Of a stretch of 64,000 nucleotides of DNA, positions 43,544 to 52,091 are shown in pieces. The translations under genes and the position numbers were made by a program. The notes beneath the pieces are model-generated. The model had not been told where the DNA came from. It saw only the letters and a program-made list of their open reading frames with translations, and ran no database searches. The stretch comes from JAOUEA01 sp040882605 (GTDB lineage Bacteria; Actinomycetota; UBA4738; HRBIN12), in assembly GCA_040882605.1 (NCBI GenBank), contig JBBEAY010000002.1, forward strand, positions 124,001 to 188,000, given 5' to 3'. Each line of letters starts with the position of its first letter. The first letter of the stretch is position 1.

Positions 43544-45018
43544 GGAAGCCGCGGGTTCACGCTCTCCTCTGATCCGAGCAGGCGCTGCGCCCTGGCGATC
43601 ACGCGGAAGGCCGTCTTCAGCCCGCTTCGCATGAAGGATCCGAAGCTCGCTGGGTCGATGAAGTCGTCGGGCGGCTCGCCCGCTTGCACCTGGTCGGCTT
43701 GATGGTGCAGCCGCACGTCCCACAGGAAGTGGAACGCCTCGGTGAGCTCGGTCGCGACCGCGGGGTCGAGTTGGCCCGCCTCGCTCGCGGCCGCCAAACG
43801 CCCGATGGTGTCCTTCTGCGGCGCGCCCGCGCGCACCGCCCACACGCGCGCGAGGTTGTTCACGATCGTGATGCCACCGTGCTTGATGTCGAGACGCCCT
43901 GCATGCTCGCCCTTGGTCTCGACCGCGAGCTTGTGCCAGAACCCGGTCGGGGGGTTCAGGTCGAGGGCTCGACGGGCCATCTGGCGCACGAACGCCGGCC
44001 GCGCACGAGCTTTCAGCATGGCGGCGTCGAGCGCCGGTTCCGCGTGTAGCGGCCCCGCCACTTGCCGGAAGTCGTAGCCGACGGACGACAGCACGGCCGC
44101 CTGCGGGTCGGCTCGGTCCATCCACGTTGCGATCTGCTCCACGAACTCCCCGAGGGGACGGCGGAGCGTCGGGTGCACCGCCATCGCGTCACCCGTGCAC
44201 CGCGGGATGCCGGCCGCCTCCAGTCCGCTCGTCACCCGTTCGGCCATCGTCGCGAAGTAGGCGTCGACGTCGCCTGGCGCGTGGTCGTATACCAGGGCGT
44301 GGTCCTGGTCGGTATGCAGCGCCTGCTCGTGCCGGGCGGCGCTGCCGAGGGCGAGCCACGCCCACTCACACGGCGCCTCGCCCAGCTCCTCGATCGCGAG
44401 ATCCAACAGGCGCTGCGTCATCGAGTCGACCACGAGCGCCACGACCCTGCTCACGTCGATCGGGTCGGCGCGAGCGCGCACCATGGTGACGACGAGGTTG
44501 GGAAGGTCGCGTCCGGCCGCCGCGACCTCGTCGATCGTCGACGCGCGCTCGATCAGGCTCTTCATCGCGAACGGGGTGTGCCGCCCGAGCCCCATCAGAT
44601 CGGTGTCGGTCACTACGCCGACGATGTCGCCGTTGCGGTCGGCGACCGGGAAGTGGTGCACGCCCTGCGCGAACATCGCGAGCAGGGCCTCGCCCGCGAG
44701 CGTGTCGCCCGCGATCGTGCGCACCGGGAACGTCGCGATGGCCTCGAGCGGCGTCGCGGGGACTGCGCCGGTGGCGACGACCCGGGTCCGCAGGTCGCGG
44801 TCGGTCACGATGCCCCATGCGCCGCGCATCGGCACGAGCAGGCAGGAGACGCGTTCGCTCGCCATGCGAGCCGCCGCCTCGGCCACGGGGGTGGTGGCGT
44901 CGGCGGTGACCGGAGCTCGCCGCACGAGCGATCCGATCGGTGTGAGGCGAGCGTCGGGCGCCTGCGGATCGGCATCGCCCGATCCGATGCGCCTGCGCAC
45001 GCCCCCGACCATGTCCAC
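43540..45018 (-). CDS. CBS-pair / DUF294 putative nucleotidyltransferase
   Basis: 492 aa from GTG 45018 (VDMVGG; ATG 45012 is an alternative). Two CBS motifs occupy residues about 20-145 (LLVPMRGAWGIVTDRDLR, HHFPVADRNGDIVGVVTDTDL). The DUF294 nucleotidyltransferase domain follows with ALGSAARHEQALHTDQDHAL, keeping the GS...D-x-D metal motif, and a helical C-terminal DUF294_C domain. It is related to GlnD-like signal transferases whose CBS domains sense adenine nucleotides. GATACT stands 6 nt before the GTG, so it may also be transcribed apart from the kinase gene 14 bp upstream. Confidence 0.83.
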   Translation of the reverse strand: MDMVGGVRRRIGSGDADPQAPDARLTPIGSLVRRAPVTADATTPVAEAAARMASERVSCLLVPMRGAWGIVTDRDLRTRVVATGAVPATPLEAIATFPVRTIAGDTLAGEALLAMFAQGVHHFPVADRNGDIVGVVTDTDLMGLGRHTPFAMKSLIERASTIDEVAAAGRDLPNLVVTMVRARADPIDVSRVVALVVDSMTQRLLDLAIEELGEAPCEWAWLALGSAARHEQALHTDQDHALVYDHAPGDVDAYFATMAERVTSGLEAAGIPRCTGDAMAVHPTLRRPLGEFVEQIATWMDRADPQAAVLSSVGYDFRQVAGPLHAEPALDAAMLKARARPAFVRQMARRALDLNPPTGFWHKLAVETKGEHAGRLDIKHGGITIVNNLARVWAVRAGAPQKDTIGRLAAASEAGQLDPAVATELTEAFHFLWDVRLHHQADQVQAGEPPDDFIDPASFGSFMRSGLKTAFRVIARAQRLLGSEESVNPRLP

Positions 45019-45032
45019 AGTCGGAGTATCGC

Positions 45033-45863
45033 TCAGAGGTCGGCCGCGGCAAGCTGGCCTGCGTACGGTCCTCGGCCGCCGGCGCACGCCGCGCCGCAGC
45101 GCGCGGCGGATGCCAGCGCCCATTCGAGCTCCCAGCCGGCGCCGAGCGCGTACGCGAGCCCGCCGGCGAAGGAATCGCCGGCGCCGTAGGCATCACTCGC
45201 CAGACCTCGAACTTCGACCCCTTCGAAGCGCCCGGTTCCTCCGCTCGAGGTCTCGTAGCGGCCGCCCGACCTCCCCTCGGTGAGAACGAGAACCGGCGGC
45301 CGCCACGGCAGCATCTCGACGTCGACGTGCTCGGCCGGATCGCCGGCGCTGCCGACGAGGGCGTCGGGCACCACGTCGGTCTCGAGCAAGGCTTCGAGCA
45401 CCCGGGAGGTGACGACCATCACGCGGGCCCGGCGAGCGAACGCGAACGCCTCGGCGTCGCCGGCCGTGACGTAGACCGCGTCGGCCTCTTCGAGGCGTTC
45501 CCACGGAAGCGGATCGGTCCCGCTCGCCTCCAGCCGGTGCCCGAGCGTGGTGATCGTGCGTTCGCCCGTCGGGTCGACGAGCGTGAGCGCCCGGCGCGTG
45601 TGATCGTCACGAGACTCGGCGTGCACGTCGAGGCCGAGAGCGGTGAGCTCTTCGCGCGCGCGGAGCCCGATCTCGTCGTCGCCGAGCGCGGTGAACAGAT
45701 CGCATGCGCCGGCGAGCTTCGCGAGCTGTACCGCCGCGACCGCGCCGCCTCCGGCCGGCTCTTCCCAGTCGTCGGTGGCGTGCGCGATCTCGCCGGGTCC
45801 GGGGATGCGGTCGACCGAGCCGAACCACACCCATTCCACGTGGCCGACGACCGCGACGCGCAT
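45033..45863 (-). CDS. PfkB-family carbohydrate/nucleoside kinase
   Basis: 276 aa from ATG 45863. The N-terminal PfkB pattern is VVGHVEWVWFGSVDRIPGPGE and the glycine pair GGGAVAAVQLAKL. The C-terminal anion hole and catalytic Asp are in DAYGAGDSFAGGLAYAL. CAAACT lies 6 nt before the ATG, compatible with a leaderless message. The substrate (sugar or ribonucleoside) cannot be told. Confidence 0.85.
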   Translation of the reverse strand: MRVAVVGHVEWVWFGSVDRIPGPGEIAHATDDWEEPAGGGAVAAVQLAKLAGACDLFTALGDDEIGLRAREELTALGLDVHAESRDDHTRRALTLVDPTGERTITTLGHRLEASGTDPLPWERLEEADAVYVTAGDAEAFAFARRARVMVVTSRVLEALLETDVVPDALVGSAGDPAEHVDVEMLPWRPPVLVLTEGRSGGRYETSSGGTGRFEGVEVRGLASDAYGAGDSFAGGLAYALGAGWELEWALASAARCGAACAGGRGPYAGQLAAADL

Positions 45864-45966
45864 CGCCCCAGTTTGGCACCGACCTGGGCGGGTCGCGGAA
45901 CCATCGAGAGCGTGCGAGGGTCTCCTTCGAGGGAACGCATGAGCAACGAGCGAGGGGAGCCGCAGC

Positions 45967-47502
45967 GTGCCGCCGCACCGCAACGACGAGGAACAGGACC
46001 CGGGACTGCCGATCGCGTTCGGGCCGGCTTCTAACGGCGAGTACGACCCGGAGCCCGAACTTCGCCCCGTGTTGCGCGAGACGATCGTGCGCGCTCGAGC
46101 ATGGTCGGTCGAGAACGCGGACCGGCTCGGCATGTCGCGGCGCGAGTTCCTGCTCTCGGCCTGCGGGGCGGCGACCGCGTTCCTCGCGCTCAACGCCTGC
46201 ACGTCTGAGGAGCATGCCGCCGGGCCGACGTCGCCGAGCGCGACCGGTACGACCCCGGGCGGCACGTACGAGATCCCGCCGAGCGCGTCGGTCGAGCCCG
46301 AGAGCGCGTTCGAGGCGCTCGGGGGCGAGGAGTTCGTCTTCGACATCCAGGGCCACCTGCTCGAGTACCACCTGAACCCCGTGCTGAACGGGCAGGACTT
46401 CTGGGCGTCGTTCCCGCAGCAGGACTGCGGCGAGAGCGACCCGCGCGCCTGCTACTCGATCGAGCACTTCCTCGAGCTGATGTTCCTGCGCTCCGACACG
46501 AACATGCTCGTGCTCTCGGCGCTGCCGATCTTCCCCGAGCGGAGCCCGCAGGGCCACGATGTGATGGACCTCACGCGCAAGGTCGCGGCGAGCCTCTGCC
46601 AGGACGAGCGCATCCTGCTGCACGGACAGGCGCTGCCCAACGTCGGCACGCTCGACGCTGCGCTCGACGCGATGGAGCACACGGCCAACGCCTACCCCGT
46701 CGCCGCCTGGAAGACGTTCACGCACTTCCCCGACGCCTTCGAAGGTGACGGCAACGGGTGGTGGCTCGACGACCGCGACCCGAACGAGCGGCAGGTGGGG
46801 GAGCGGTTCATCCGCAAGGCCAAGGAGATCGGCACGAACACGATCTGCATCCACAAGGGCCTGTCGCTCGGCTCGCAGTTCGCCTCACCCGACGACGTGG
46901 GACCCGCGGCGAAGAAGCATCGCGACATGAACTTCGTGGTCTACCACTCGGGCTTCGAGGCCGACGTGCCCGAGGTGCCGTACACGAAGGCCACCCGGAA
47001 CATGGGCACGAATCGGCTGATCTGGTCGATGGAGCGCTCCGGCATCGGGCCGAACGAGAACGTCTACGCCGAGATGGGCACGTCGTGGTGGTTCGTCATG
47101 CGCTACCCCGATCAGGCAGCGCATTTCCTCGGGAAGCTGTTGCGCTACGTCGGCGAGGACAACGTGCTCTGGGGCACCGACTGCCTGTTCTACGGGTCGC
47201 CGCAGCCCATGATCCAGGCGATGCGGTCGTTCCAGATCTCGCCGGAGTTCCAAGAGCGGTACGGCTACCCGAAGCTCACGAAGGAGCTGAAGGCGAAGAT
47301 CCTCGGCCTGAACGGCGCCGCACTGTACGGCGTGGAGCCGAACACCGAGGAATGCCGGTTCACCCGGCGCGAGCTCGAGCAGATCCGCCGCACGCTTCCC
47401 TCTCGGAACCGGGTGTTGGGACCCACCACGATGGCCGAGACCCAAGCCTTCCGCGACGACGACCGAGAGCAATGGGCCACGATGGCCACGATGCTCGCCT
47501 GA
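45967..47502 (+). CDS. Tat-type exported amidohydrolase (TIM-barrel metal hydrolase)
   Basis: 511 aa, GTG with GGGGAG 7 nt upstream. Residues 1-55 are a hydrophilic lead; then MSRREFLLSACGAATAFLAL gives a twin-arginine signal ending in a lipobox-like LNAC. The mature domain is amidohydrolase_2-like: FDIQGHLLEYH (usual HxH reduced to Gln-Gly-His), ICIHKGLSLGS, VVYHSGFEAD and WGTDCLFYG (the final Asp ligand). It likely hydrolyses or decarboxylates a small molecule outside the membrane. The long N-terminal lead before a Tat motif is unusual but is supported by the ribosome site. Confidence 0.8.
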   Translation: MPPHRNDEEQDPGLPIAFGPASNGEYDPEPELRPVLRETIVRARAWSVENADRLGMSRREFLLSACGAATAFLALNACTSEEHAAGPTSPSATGTTPGGTYEIPPSASVEPESAFEALGGEEFVFDIQGHLLEYHLNPVLNGQDFWASFPQQDCGESDPRACYSIEHFLELMFLRSDTNMLVLSALPIFPERSPQGHDVMDLTRKVAASLCQDERILLHGQALPNVGTLDAALDAMEHTANAYPVAAWKTFTHFPDAFEGDGNGWWLDDRDPNERQVGERFIRKAKEIGTNTICIHKGLSLGSQFASPDDVGPAAKKHRDMNFVVYHSGFEADVPEVPYTKATRNMGTNRLIWSMERSGIGPNENVYAEMGTSWWFVMRYPDQAAHFLGKLLRYVGEDNVLWGTDCLFYGSPQPMIQAMRSFQISPEFQERYGYPKLTKELKAKILGLNGAALYGVEPNTEECRFTRRELEQIRRTLPSRNRVLGPTTMAETQAFRDDDREQWATMATMLA

Positions 47503-47543
47503 CGTTGGTCCGATCGGGCATCACGGTTCACTACCCGCGGGTC

Positions 47544-47549
47544 GATACT
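47544..47549 (+). promoter_or_regulatory. Putative leaderless promoter -10 box (GATACT) before 47556
   Basis: GATACT followed by 6 nt and GTG 47556; no ribosome site. Confidence 0.4.
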
Positions 47550-47555
47550 GGTGAG

Positions 47556-47783
47556 GTGATCCCGACCCTCTTGCTCGTGGGGTTCGTCTTGGGACGGTGG
47601 TGGTGGATCGTCGTGCCCTTCGCTGCCGTCGCGTGGCCCGCCCTGTTGATCGCCATCGGCATCGACTCGGGCCTCACGTTCGCGATCGAGGCCGGCTTCC
47701 TGGCGCTGGCCAACACCGCGGTGGGAGTCGCGGTGTTCCAGGCGATCAGGGGCCTGGTCTACGTGGCGACGAAACGGTCGTAG
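47556..47783 (+). CDS. Small two-helix membrane protein, unknown
   Basis: 75 aa from GTG 47556. Two hydrophobic stretches (LLLVGFVLGRWWWIVVPFAA, and AGFLALANTAVGVAVFQAI) fill most of the protein. The open frame continues far upstream inside the amidohydrolase but only as a shadow. Support is the hydrophobic pattern and the promoter-like box; without homologues it remains a modest prediction. Confidence 0.5.
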   Translation: MIPTLLLVGFVLGRWWWIVVPFAAVAWPALLIAIGIDSGLTFAIEAGFLALANTAVGVAVFQAIRGLVYVATKRS

Positions 47784-47848
47784 CCGCTCGATCATGCCGT
47801 ACAGGGTCTCGTCTCGCTCGACGGAACGCCCTTGAGGCTGCCGGTCCG

Positions 47849-47854
47849 TATCCT
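47849..47854 (+). promoter_or_regulatory. Putative leaderless promoter -10 box (TATCCT) before 47861
   Basis: TATCCT, 6 nt, GTG 47861. No Shine-Dalgarno sequence. Confidence 0.5.
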
Positions 47855-47860
47855 CGGTGG

Positions 47861-49288
47861 GTGCCCAGGCGTTCGGTTCGTCTCGCCGCTCGTGCCGATG
47901 AGCTGCTGCCGACCTTCGCGTCGATCCGCGCCGAGGTCGGTGTGCCGGAGACGTTCTCGCCCGAGGTGCTCGCCGAGGCCGAAGCTTCATCACGCAGGCC
48001 GGCCATGCCCGAGGCTGACCTCACCGACGTGCTCTTCGTCACGGTCGATCCGCCGGAGTCGATGGACCTCGACCAGGCGTTCCATCTCGAGCGGCGGCCG
48101 GGTGACGGGTTCCGGCTGCGCTACGCGATCGCCGACGTCGCGGCCTTCGTCGCACCCGGCGGATTCGTCGACGCCGAGGCCCACCGTCGCGTCGAGACCG
48201 CGTATAGCCCCGACGGTCGCGCGCCGCTCTATCCGCCGGTATTGTCGGAAGCAGCGGCGTCGCTGCTCCCCGAGGGTCCTCGGCCGGCGGTCGTCTGGAG
48301 CGTCGATGTCGACGATGCCGGTGCGACCGTCGATGTCGACGTGCGGCGAGCGGTCGTCGCGAGCCGCGCCAAGCTGTCGTACGCCGAGGTCCAGTCGATG
48401 CTCGAAGAGGAACGGGCCGACGAGATGCTCAGGCTCCTGCCCGAGATCGGCGCTACGCTCGAACAGGCCGAGCGCGCTCGCGGCGGTGCGAGCCTCGGCG
48501 TTCCGACGCAGGAAGTCGTGTCCGACGGCGACGGCTTCACGCTGGAGTTCCGGCAGACGCTGCCCGTCGAGGGCTGGAACGCTCAGCTGTCGCTGCTGAC
48601 CGGCCGCGCGGCAGCGGACCTGATGCTGCGGGGCGACGTGGGAGTCGTGCGCACGATGCCGCCGGCTGATCCCGTCGATGTGTCGCGCCTTCGACGCGTC
48701 GCGGTGGGTTTGGGTGTCGACTGGCCCGACGACCTTTCGTATGCCGAGATGCTGCACACGATCGAGCCGAGCCGTTCCACCGCGGAGGCCGTCTTCCTAC
48801 AGGAAGCCGCGGTGCTGTTCCGCGCGGCCTCCTACGCGGCCTTCGACGGCGAGCCACCATCCGACACGATGCACGCCGCGATCGCAGCCTCCTATGCGCA
48901 TTGCACCGCGCCGCTTCGCAGGCTCGTGGATCGCTACGCGAACGAGGTGTGCCTGGCGCTGGCCGCAGGCAGAGAGGTGCCGGCGTGGGCACGTGAGGCG
49001 CTCCCCACGTTGCCCGGCGAGATGGCAAAGGGCGCCGACCGCGGGAACCGACTCGAACGCATGATGGTCGACGCAGTCGAGGCGGCCGTGCTGGTGCCGT
49101 TCGTCGGCCGGGAGTACGACGCCCTCGTGATCGACCTCTGGAAGCGCAACAAGGGCGAGGTCGCGCTCCGAGATCCGGCCGTGATCGGCCCATGCGACGA
49201 CGTGCACGAGCTCGGCGCGCAGGTCCGGGTGCGACTCGACGAAGCCGACGTCGCGAAGCACACGATCCGCTTCGCTCGGGCTCCATGA
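47861..49288 (+). CDS. Minimal RNase II/R family exoribonuclease (RNB domain)
   Basis: 475 aa from leaderless-type GTG. The RNB active-site Asp cluster is DPPESMDLDQAFHLER and the 3'-end signature is AHCTAPLRRLVDRYANE. Substrate-channel blocks (AYSPDGRAPLYPPVLSEAAAS) are present. There is neither an N-terminal cold-shock domain nor a recognisable C-terminal S1 domain; the length is well below RNase II (about 640). The enzyme would degrade RNA 3'-5' or trim tRNA 3' ends; short stand-alone RNB proteins are known in actinobacteria and plastid-related lines. Confidence 0.85.
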   Translation: MPRRSVRLAARADELLPTFASIRAEVGVPETFSPEVLAEAEASSRRPAMPEADLTDVLFVTVDPPESMDLDQAFHLERRPGDGFRLRYAIADVAAFVAPGGFVDAEAHRRVETAYSPDGRAPLYPPVLSEAAASLLPEGPRPAVVWSVDVDDAGATVDVDVRRAVVASRAKLSYAEVQSMLEEERADEMLRLLPEIGATLEQAERARGGASLGVPTQEVVSDGDGFTLEFRQTLPVEGWNAQLSLLTGRAAADLMLRGDVGVVRTMPPADPVDVSRLRRVAVGLGVDWPDDLSYAEMLHTIEPSRSTAEAVFLQEAAVLFRAASYAAFDGEPPSDTMHAAIAASYAHCTAPLRRLVDRYANEVCLALAAGREVPAWAREALPTLPGEMAKGADRGNRLERMMVDAVEAAVLVPFVGREYDALVIDLWKRNKGEVALRDPAVIGPCDDVHELGAQVRVRLDEADVAKHTIRFARAP

Positions 49289-49297
49289 TGCGACGTT

Positions 49298-49364
49298 GAC
49301 ACCACTATCGGTGTCGAACCGACCTTCGAGCGCCTGAGCCCTTGGTGACACCGGTAGCGGTGTC
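49298..49364 (+). promoter_or_regulatory. Two GACACC-N6-GGTGTC palindromes upstream of selD
   Basis: The 109-bp gap before selD contains GACACC-ACTATC-GGTGTC (49298-49315) and GACACC-GGTAGC-GGTGTC (49347-49364; arms extend to TGACACCG/CGGTGTCA). Centres are 49 bp apart, roughly 4.7 helical turns. The downstream site ends 33 bp before the ATG. A dimeric repressor bound at two sites is the simplest reading; I cannot name it. Confidence 0.6.
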
Positions 49365-49397
49365 AACGCTGTGCACGCCCCTCCGTATGCTCGTTGT

Positions 49398-50447
49398 ATG
49401 CAGACCGAGCGACGATTGACCTCGTTCAGCCACGGCGCCGGGTGCGGGTGCAAGCTCGGACCCGCCCAGCTCGCTCAGGTGCTCGGCGGACTCACGCTGC
49501 CGGACGTGCCCTCCGGCGTGCTCGTTGCTGCCGACACCGGTGACGATGCGGCTGTCTATCGCATCGACGACGACCGCGCGCTGGTCGCGACCCTCGACTT
49601 CTTCACACCCATCGTCGACGACCCCTACGACTGGGGGCGCATCGCCGCGACCAACGCGATGAGCGACGTGTACGCGATGGGCGGCACGCCGTTCCTGGGC
49701 TTGAACATCGTCAGTTGGCCGGTCGACGACCTTCCTCTCGAGATGCTGGGAAGAGTGCTGCAGGGCGGCATCGACGCTGCGGCGGGCGTCGGCTTCCCCG
49801 TGCTCGGCGGACATTCGATCACCGATCCGGAGCCGAAGTACGGCATGGTGGTGCTCGGTTTCGTCGACCCGCGACGCATGCTGCGCAACTCGACAGCGGT
49901 GGCGGGCGACACGCTCGTGCTCACGAAGCCGCTCGGTCTGGGAATGATCTCGACGGCGGTGAAGCGAGGGGTGGCGACCCACGAGATGCTCACGACCGCT
50001 GTCGACCTGATGACCACGCCGAACAAGGCTGCGGCCGAAGCCGTCAACGACGTGGGGGCAGACGCCGCCACCGACGTCACGGGGTTCGGCCTTCTCGGCC
50101 ACCTTCACCGCATGCTGTTCGCGAGCGGCGTGGCGGCCGAGATCGACGCGAACGCGGTGCCGCTGATCGACGGCGCGCTCGACCTCGCGCGTAGCGGCGT
50201 CGTGCCGGGCGGCACCCAGCGCAACCACGAGTTCGTCGACCCCCACGTCTCATGGGGCGAGCTCACCGAGCCGGAACAGCTCTTGCTCGCCGACGCCCAA
50301 ACGAGCGGTGGCCTGCTGGTCGCCACGCGAGACCCCCAGACGCTCGAGATCGCACTCGATGCACGAGCCGTCCCTAACGCGAGGGTCGGTTCTGTCATCG
50401 AGGGTTCCCCAGGGGCCGTGGCGATCAGCCGTCGGCTCTCGGAATAA
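49398..50447 (+). CDS. selD: Selenide, water dikinase (selenophosphate synthase)
   Basis: 349 aa from ATG 49398 (MQTERRLTSFSHGAGCGCKL). The catalytic loop SHGAGCGCKLGPAQLAQVL has Cys where some enzymes use selenocysteine, and the essential Lys. The ATP-binding blocks include DTGDDAAVYRIDDDRALVATLDFFTPIVDDP, NAMSDVYAMGG and GGHSITDPEPKYG (each part as expected). It makes selenophosphate from selenide and ATP for selenocysteine or 2-selenouridine. No SelA/B/C gene or in-frame TGA gene was seen in the window, so the downstream use is unknown. The two GACACC palindromes upstream suggest dedicated control. Confidence 0.93.
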   Translation: MQTERRLTSFSHGAGCGCKLGPAQLAQVLGGLTLPDVPSGVLVAADTGDDAAVYRIDDDRALVATLDFFTPIVDDPYDWGRIAATNAMSDVYAMGGTPFLGLNIVSWPVDDLPLEMLGRVLQGGIDAAAGVGFPVLGGHSITDPEPKYGMVVLGFVDPRRMLRNSTAVAGDTLVLTKPLGLGMISTAVKRGVATHEMLTTAVDLMTTPNKAAAEAVNDVGADAATDVTGFGLLGHLHRMLFASGVAAEIDANAVPLIDGALDLARSGVVPGGTQRNHEFVDPHVSWGELTEPEQLLLADAQTSGGLLVATRDPQTLEIALDARAVPNARVGSVIEGSPGAVAISRRLSE

Positions 50448-50529
50448 CCGACCCCACTGGTAGCATTTGCACCTGCAACAGCGGCGGGCGAACGCGCCCG
50501 CACGCGGGTCGCGCCCATGGGAGCACAAG

Positions 50530-50928
50530 TTGAGCGAGCTGGACGGCGTCTTCGCCAAGGAGATCGTGGAGCAGGGGCTCCGCGAGTTTCCGAATGAGTG
50601 CTGCGGCGTGATCGCGGCGGCCGGCGGCGTGCCTGTCAAGGTCTTCCCGATGAAGAACGCCGACGCGAGCCCCGTGACCTACCGTCTCGACGGCATGGAG
50701 CAGCTGCAGGTCTTCGACGAGATCGACGAGCAGGGCTGGGATCTGTGGGCGATCTATCACTCGCACACGCACTCCGAGGCGTACCCCAGTGAGACCGATA
50801 CGAAGCTCGCGTTCTACCCCGAGGCGCGCTACATCGTCGTTTCGCTCGCCGATCGTGACGAGCCGGTGATGCGCTCGTTCTTCATCACCGACGGCGCGGT
50901 CACCGAAGAGGAGCTCACCGTCACATGA
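50530..50928 (+). CDS. mec: JAMM/MPN metalloprotease (Mec-like CysO-cysteine peptidase)
   Basis: 132 aa from TTG 50530 (LSELDGVFAKEIVEQG), with GGGAG 6 nt upstream; a -10-like TAGCAT lies at 50461. The JAMM zinc motif is exact: Glu in EFPNECCGVI and HSHTHSEAYPSETD, which is His-x-His-x7-Ser-x2-Asp. In M. tuberculosis Mec removes cysteine from the C-terminus of the CysO carrier, releasing free Cys. The E1-like and CysO-like genes follow directly, so the same role is inferred. The carrier here ends in GGC, so Mec may also be the maturation protease. Confidence 0.88.
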   Translation: MSELDGVFAKEIVEQGLREFPNECCGVIAAAGGVPVKVFPMKNADASPVTYRLDGMEQLQVFDEIDEQGWDLWAIYHSHTHSEAYPSETDTKLAFYPEARYIVVSLADRDEPVMRSFFITDGAVTEEELTVT

Positions 50929-50941
50929 GAGGTCTTGGCGC

Positions 50942-51766
50942 ATGACCCCCACGCCGATGTTCAACGAGGACCAGGTGCAGCGGTACGCGCGCCACATCAT
51001 CTTGCCCAACATCGGAGGCACCGGTCAGCGGAAGCTGCTCGACAGCTCCGTTCTGGTGATCGGCGCCGGCGGGCTCGGCTCGCCGATCGCCATGTACCTC
51101 GCGGCTGCCGGCATCGGCAAGCTCGGCATAGTGGACTTCGACGAGGTCGACGTCTCGAACCTGCAGCGCCAGATCTTGCATACGAGCGACGACATCGGAC
51201 GCCCTAAGGTCGAGAGCGCGGTCGAGCACCTACGCGCGATCAATCCCACGATCGAGGTCGTGGGCCACGACACCTTGTTGTTCTCGACCAACGTGTACGA
51301 CGTCTTCGAGGGCTACGACATCATCGTCGACGGCACCGACAACTTCCCGGTGCGTTACCTCGTCAACGACGCGACACAGTTCACAGGCAAGCCGCTCGTG
51401 TACGGCTCGATCTACCAGTTCGAGGGCCAGGCCACTGTGTTCATGCCCGGCAAGGAGACGCCCTGCTACCGGTGCCTGTTCCCGTCGCCGCCTCCTCCGG
51501 GAACGGTGCCGAGCTGCGCCGAAGGGGGCGTGTTCGGCGTGCTTCCCGGCGTGATCGGCGGCATCCAGGCGACCGAGGCGATCAAGCTCATCACCGGCGA
51601 GGGAAACACGCTCGAGGGGCGCCTGCTGCTCTACGACGCCCTGCACATGGACTTCCAGGAAGTGAAGGTCCGCTGGGATGCCGATTGTCCCATCTGCGGC
51701 AAGGAACCGACGATCACCGAGTTGATCGACTACGAGGCGTTCTGCGGCGTGCCCGCCCGTTCATAA
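50942..51766 (+). CDS. moeB: ThiF/MoeB-type E1-like adenylyltransferase
   Basis: 274 aa. YARHIILPNIGGTGQRKLL, the ATP loop VIGAGGLGSPIAMYL, DVSNLQRQILH and the zinc Cys pairs (CYRC, CPIC) identify a MoeB/ThiF enzyme. It adenylates the C-terminal glycine of ubiquitin-like carriers. There is no C-terminal rhodanese domain, unlike mycobacterial MoeZ, so the sulfur must come from another donor. The gene starts 13 bp after mec and ends 30 bp before the carrier gene, so it is likely dedicated to that carrier. Confidence 0.9.
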   Translation: MTPTPMFNEDQVQRYARHIILPNIGGTGQRKLLDSSVLVIGAGGLGSPIAMYLAAAGIGKLGIVDFDEVDVSNLQRQILHTSDDIGRPKVESAVEHLRAINPTIEVVGHDTLLFSTNVYDVFEGYDIIVDGTDNFPVRYLVNDATQFTGKPLVYGSIYQFEGQATVFMPGKETPCYRCLFPSPPPPGTVPSCAEGGVFGVLPGVIGGIQATEAIKLITGEGNTLEGRLLLYDALHMDFQEVKVRWDADCPICGKEPTITELIDYEAFCGVPARS

Positions 51767-51796
51767 CCCGAGGACACACAGGAGAGACCAACGACG

Positions 51797-52075
51797 ATGG
51801 CCGTGACAGTGAAGCTTCCGACGATCCTGCGCAAGCATTCCGGGGGAGAGGCGAAGGTGGGTGCCGACGGCGCCACGCTCCGCGACGTACTCTCCGACCT
51901 CGAGGGCACCTACCCCGGCATCACGAAGAACGTGCTCGCCGACGATGGCGGTCTGCACCGGTTCATCAACGTCTACGTGAACGATGAGGACGTGCGCTAC
52001 CTCGGCAGTCTCGAGACGGAAGTCTCAGACGGCGACACGGTGAGCATCCTGCCTGCCGTCGCCGGCGGCTGCTGA
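51797..52075 (+). CDS. cysO: CysO-like ubiquitin-fold sulfur carrier with C-terminal Gly-Gly-Cys
   Basis: 92 aa, ATG after GGAGAG. It resembles mycobacterial CysO: VTVKLPTILRKHSGG, LHRFINVYVNDEDVRYLG and SDGDTVSILPAVAGG. In CysO the chain ends at Gly-Gly, which is thiocarboxylated and then receives cysteine from O-phosphoserine by CysM. Here the gene encodes one more residue, Cys92 (ggc ggc tgc tga). The product is thus chemically the CysO-Cys end product and must lose Cys92 before it can be adenylated. Mec, encoded two genes upstream, is the obvious protease. QbsE/QbsD in Pseudomonas, where a JAMM protein removes a C-terminal Cys-Phe, is the known parallel. Confidence 0.88.
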   Translation: MAVTVKLPTILRKHSGGEAKVGADGATLRDVLSDLEGTYPGITKNVLADDGGLHRFINVYVNDEDVRYLGSLETEVSDGDTVSILPAVAGGC

Positions 52076-52091
52076 ACGGCTCTTTGGCCTA

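Noticed and set aside
49347..49365. GACACC stem-loop before selD as a SECIS element
   Set aside because: A bacterial SECIS lies just after an in-frame TGA. There is none here and SelD has Cys at the catalytic position, so an operator is the better reading.
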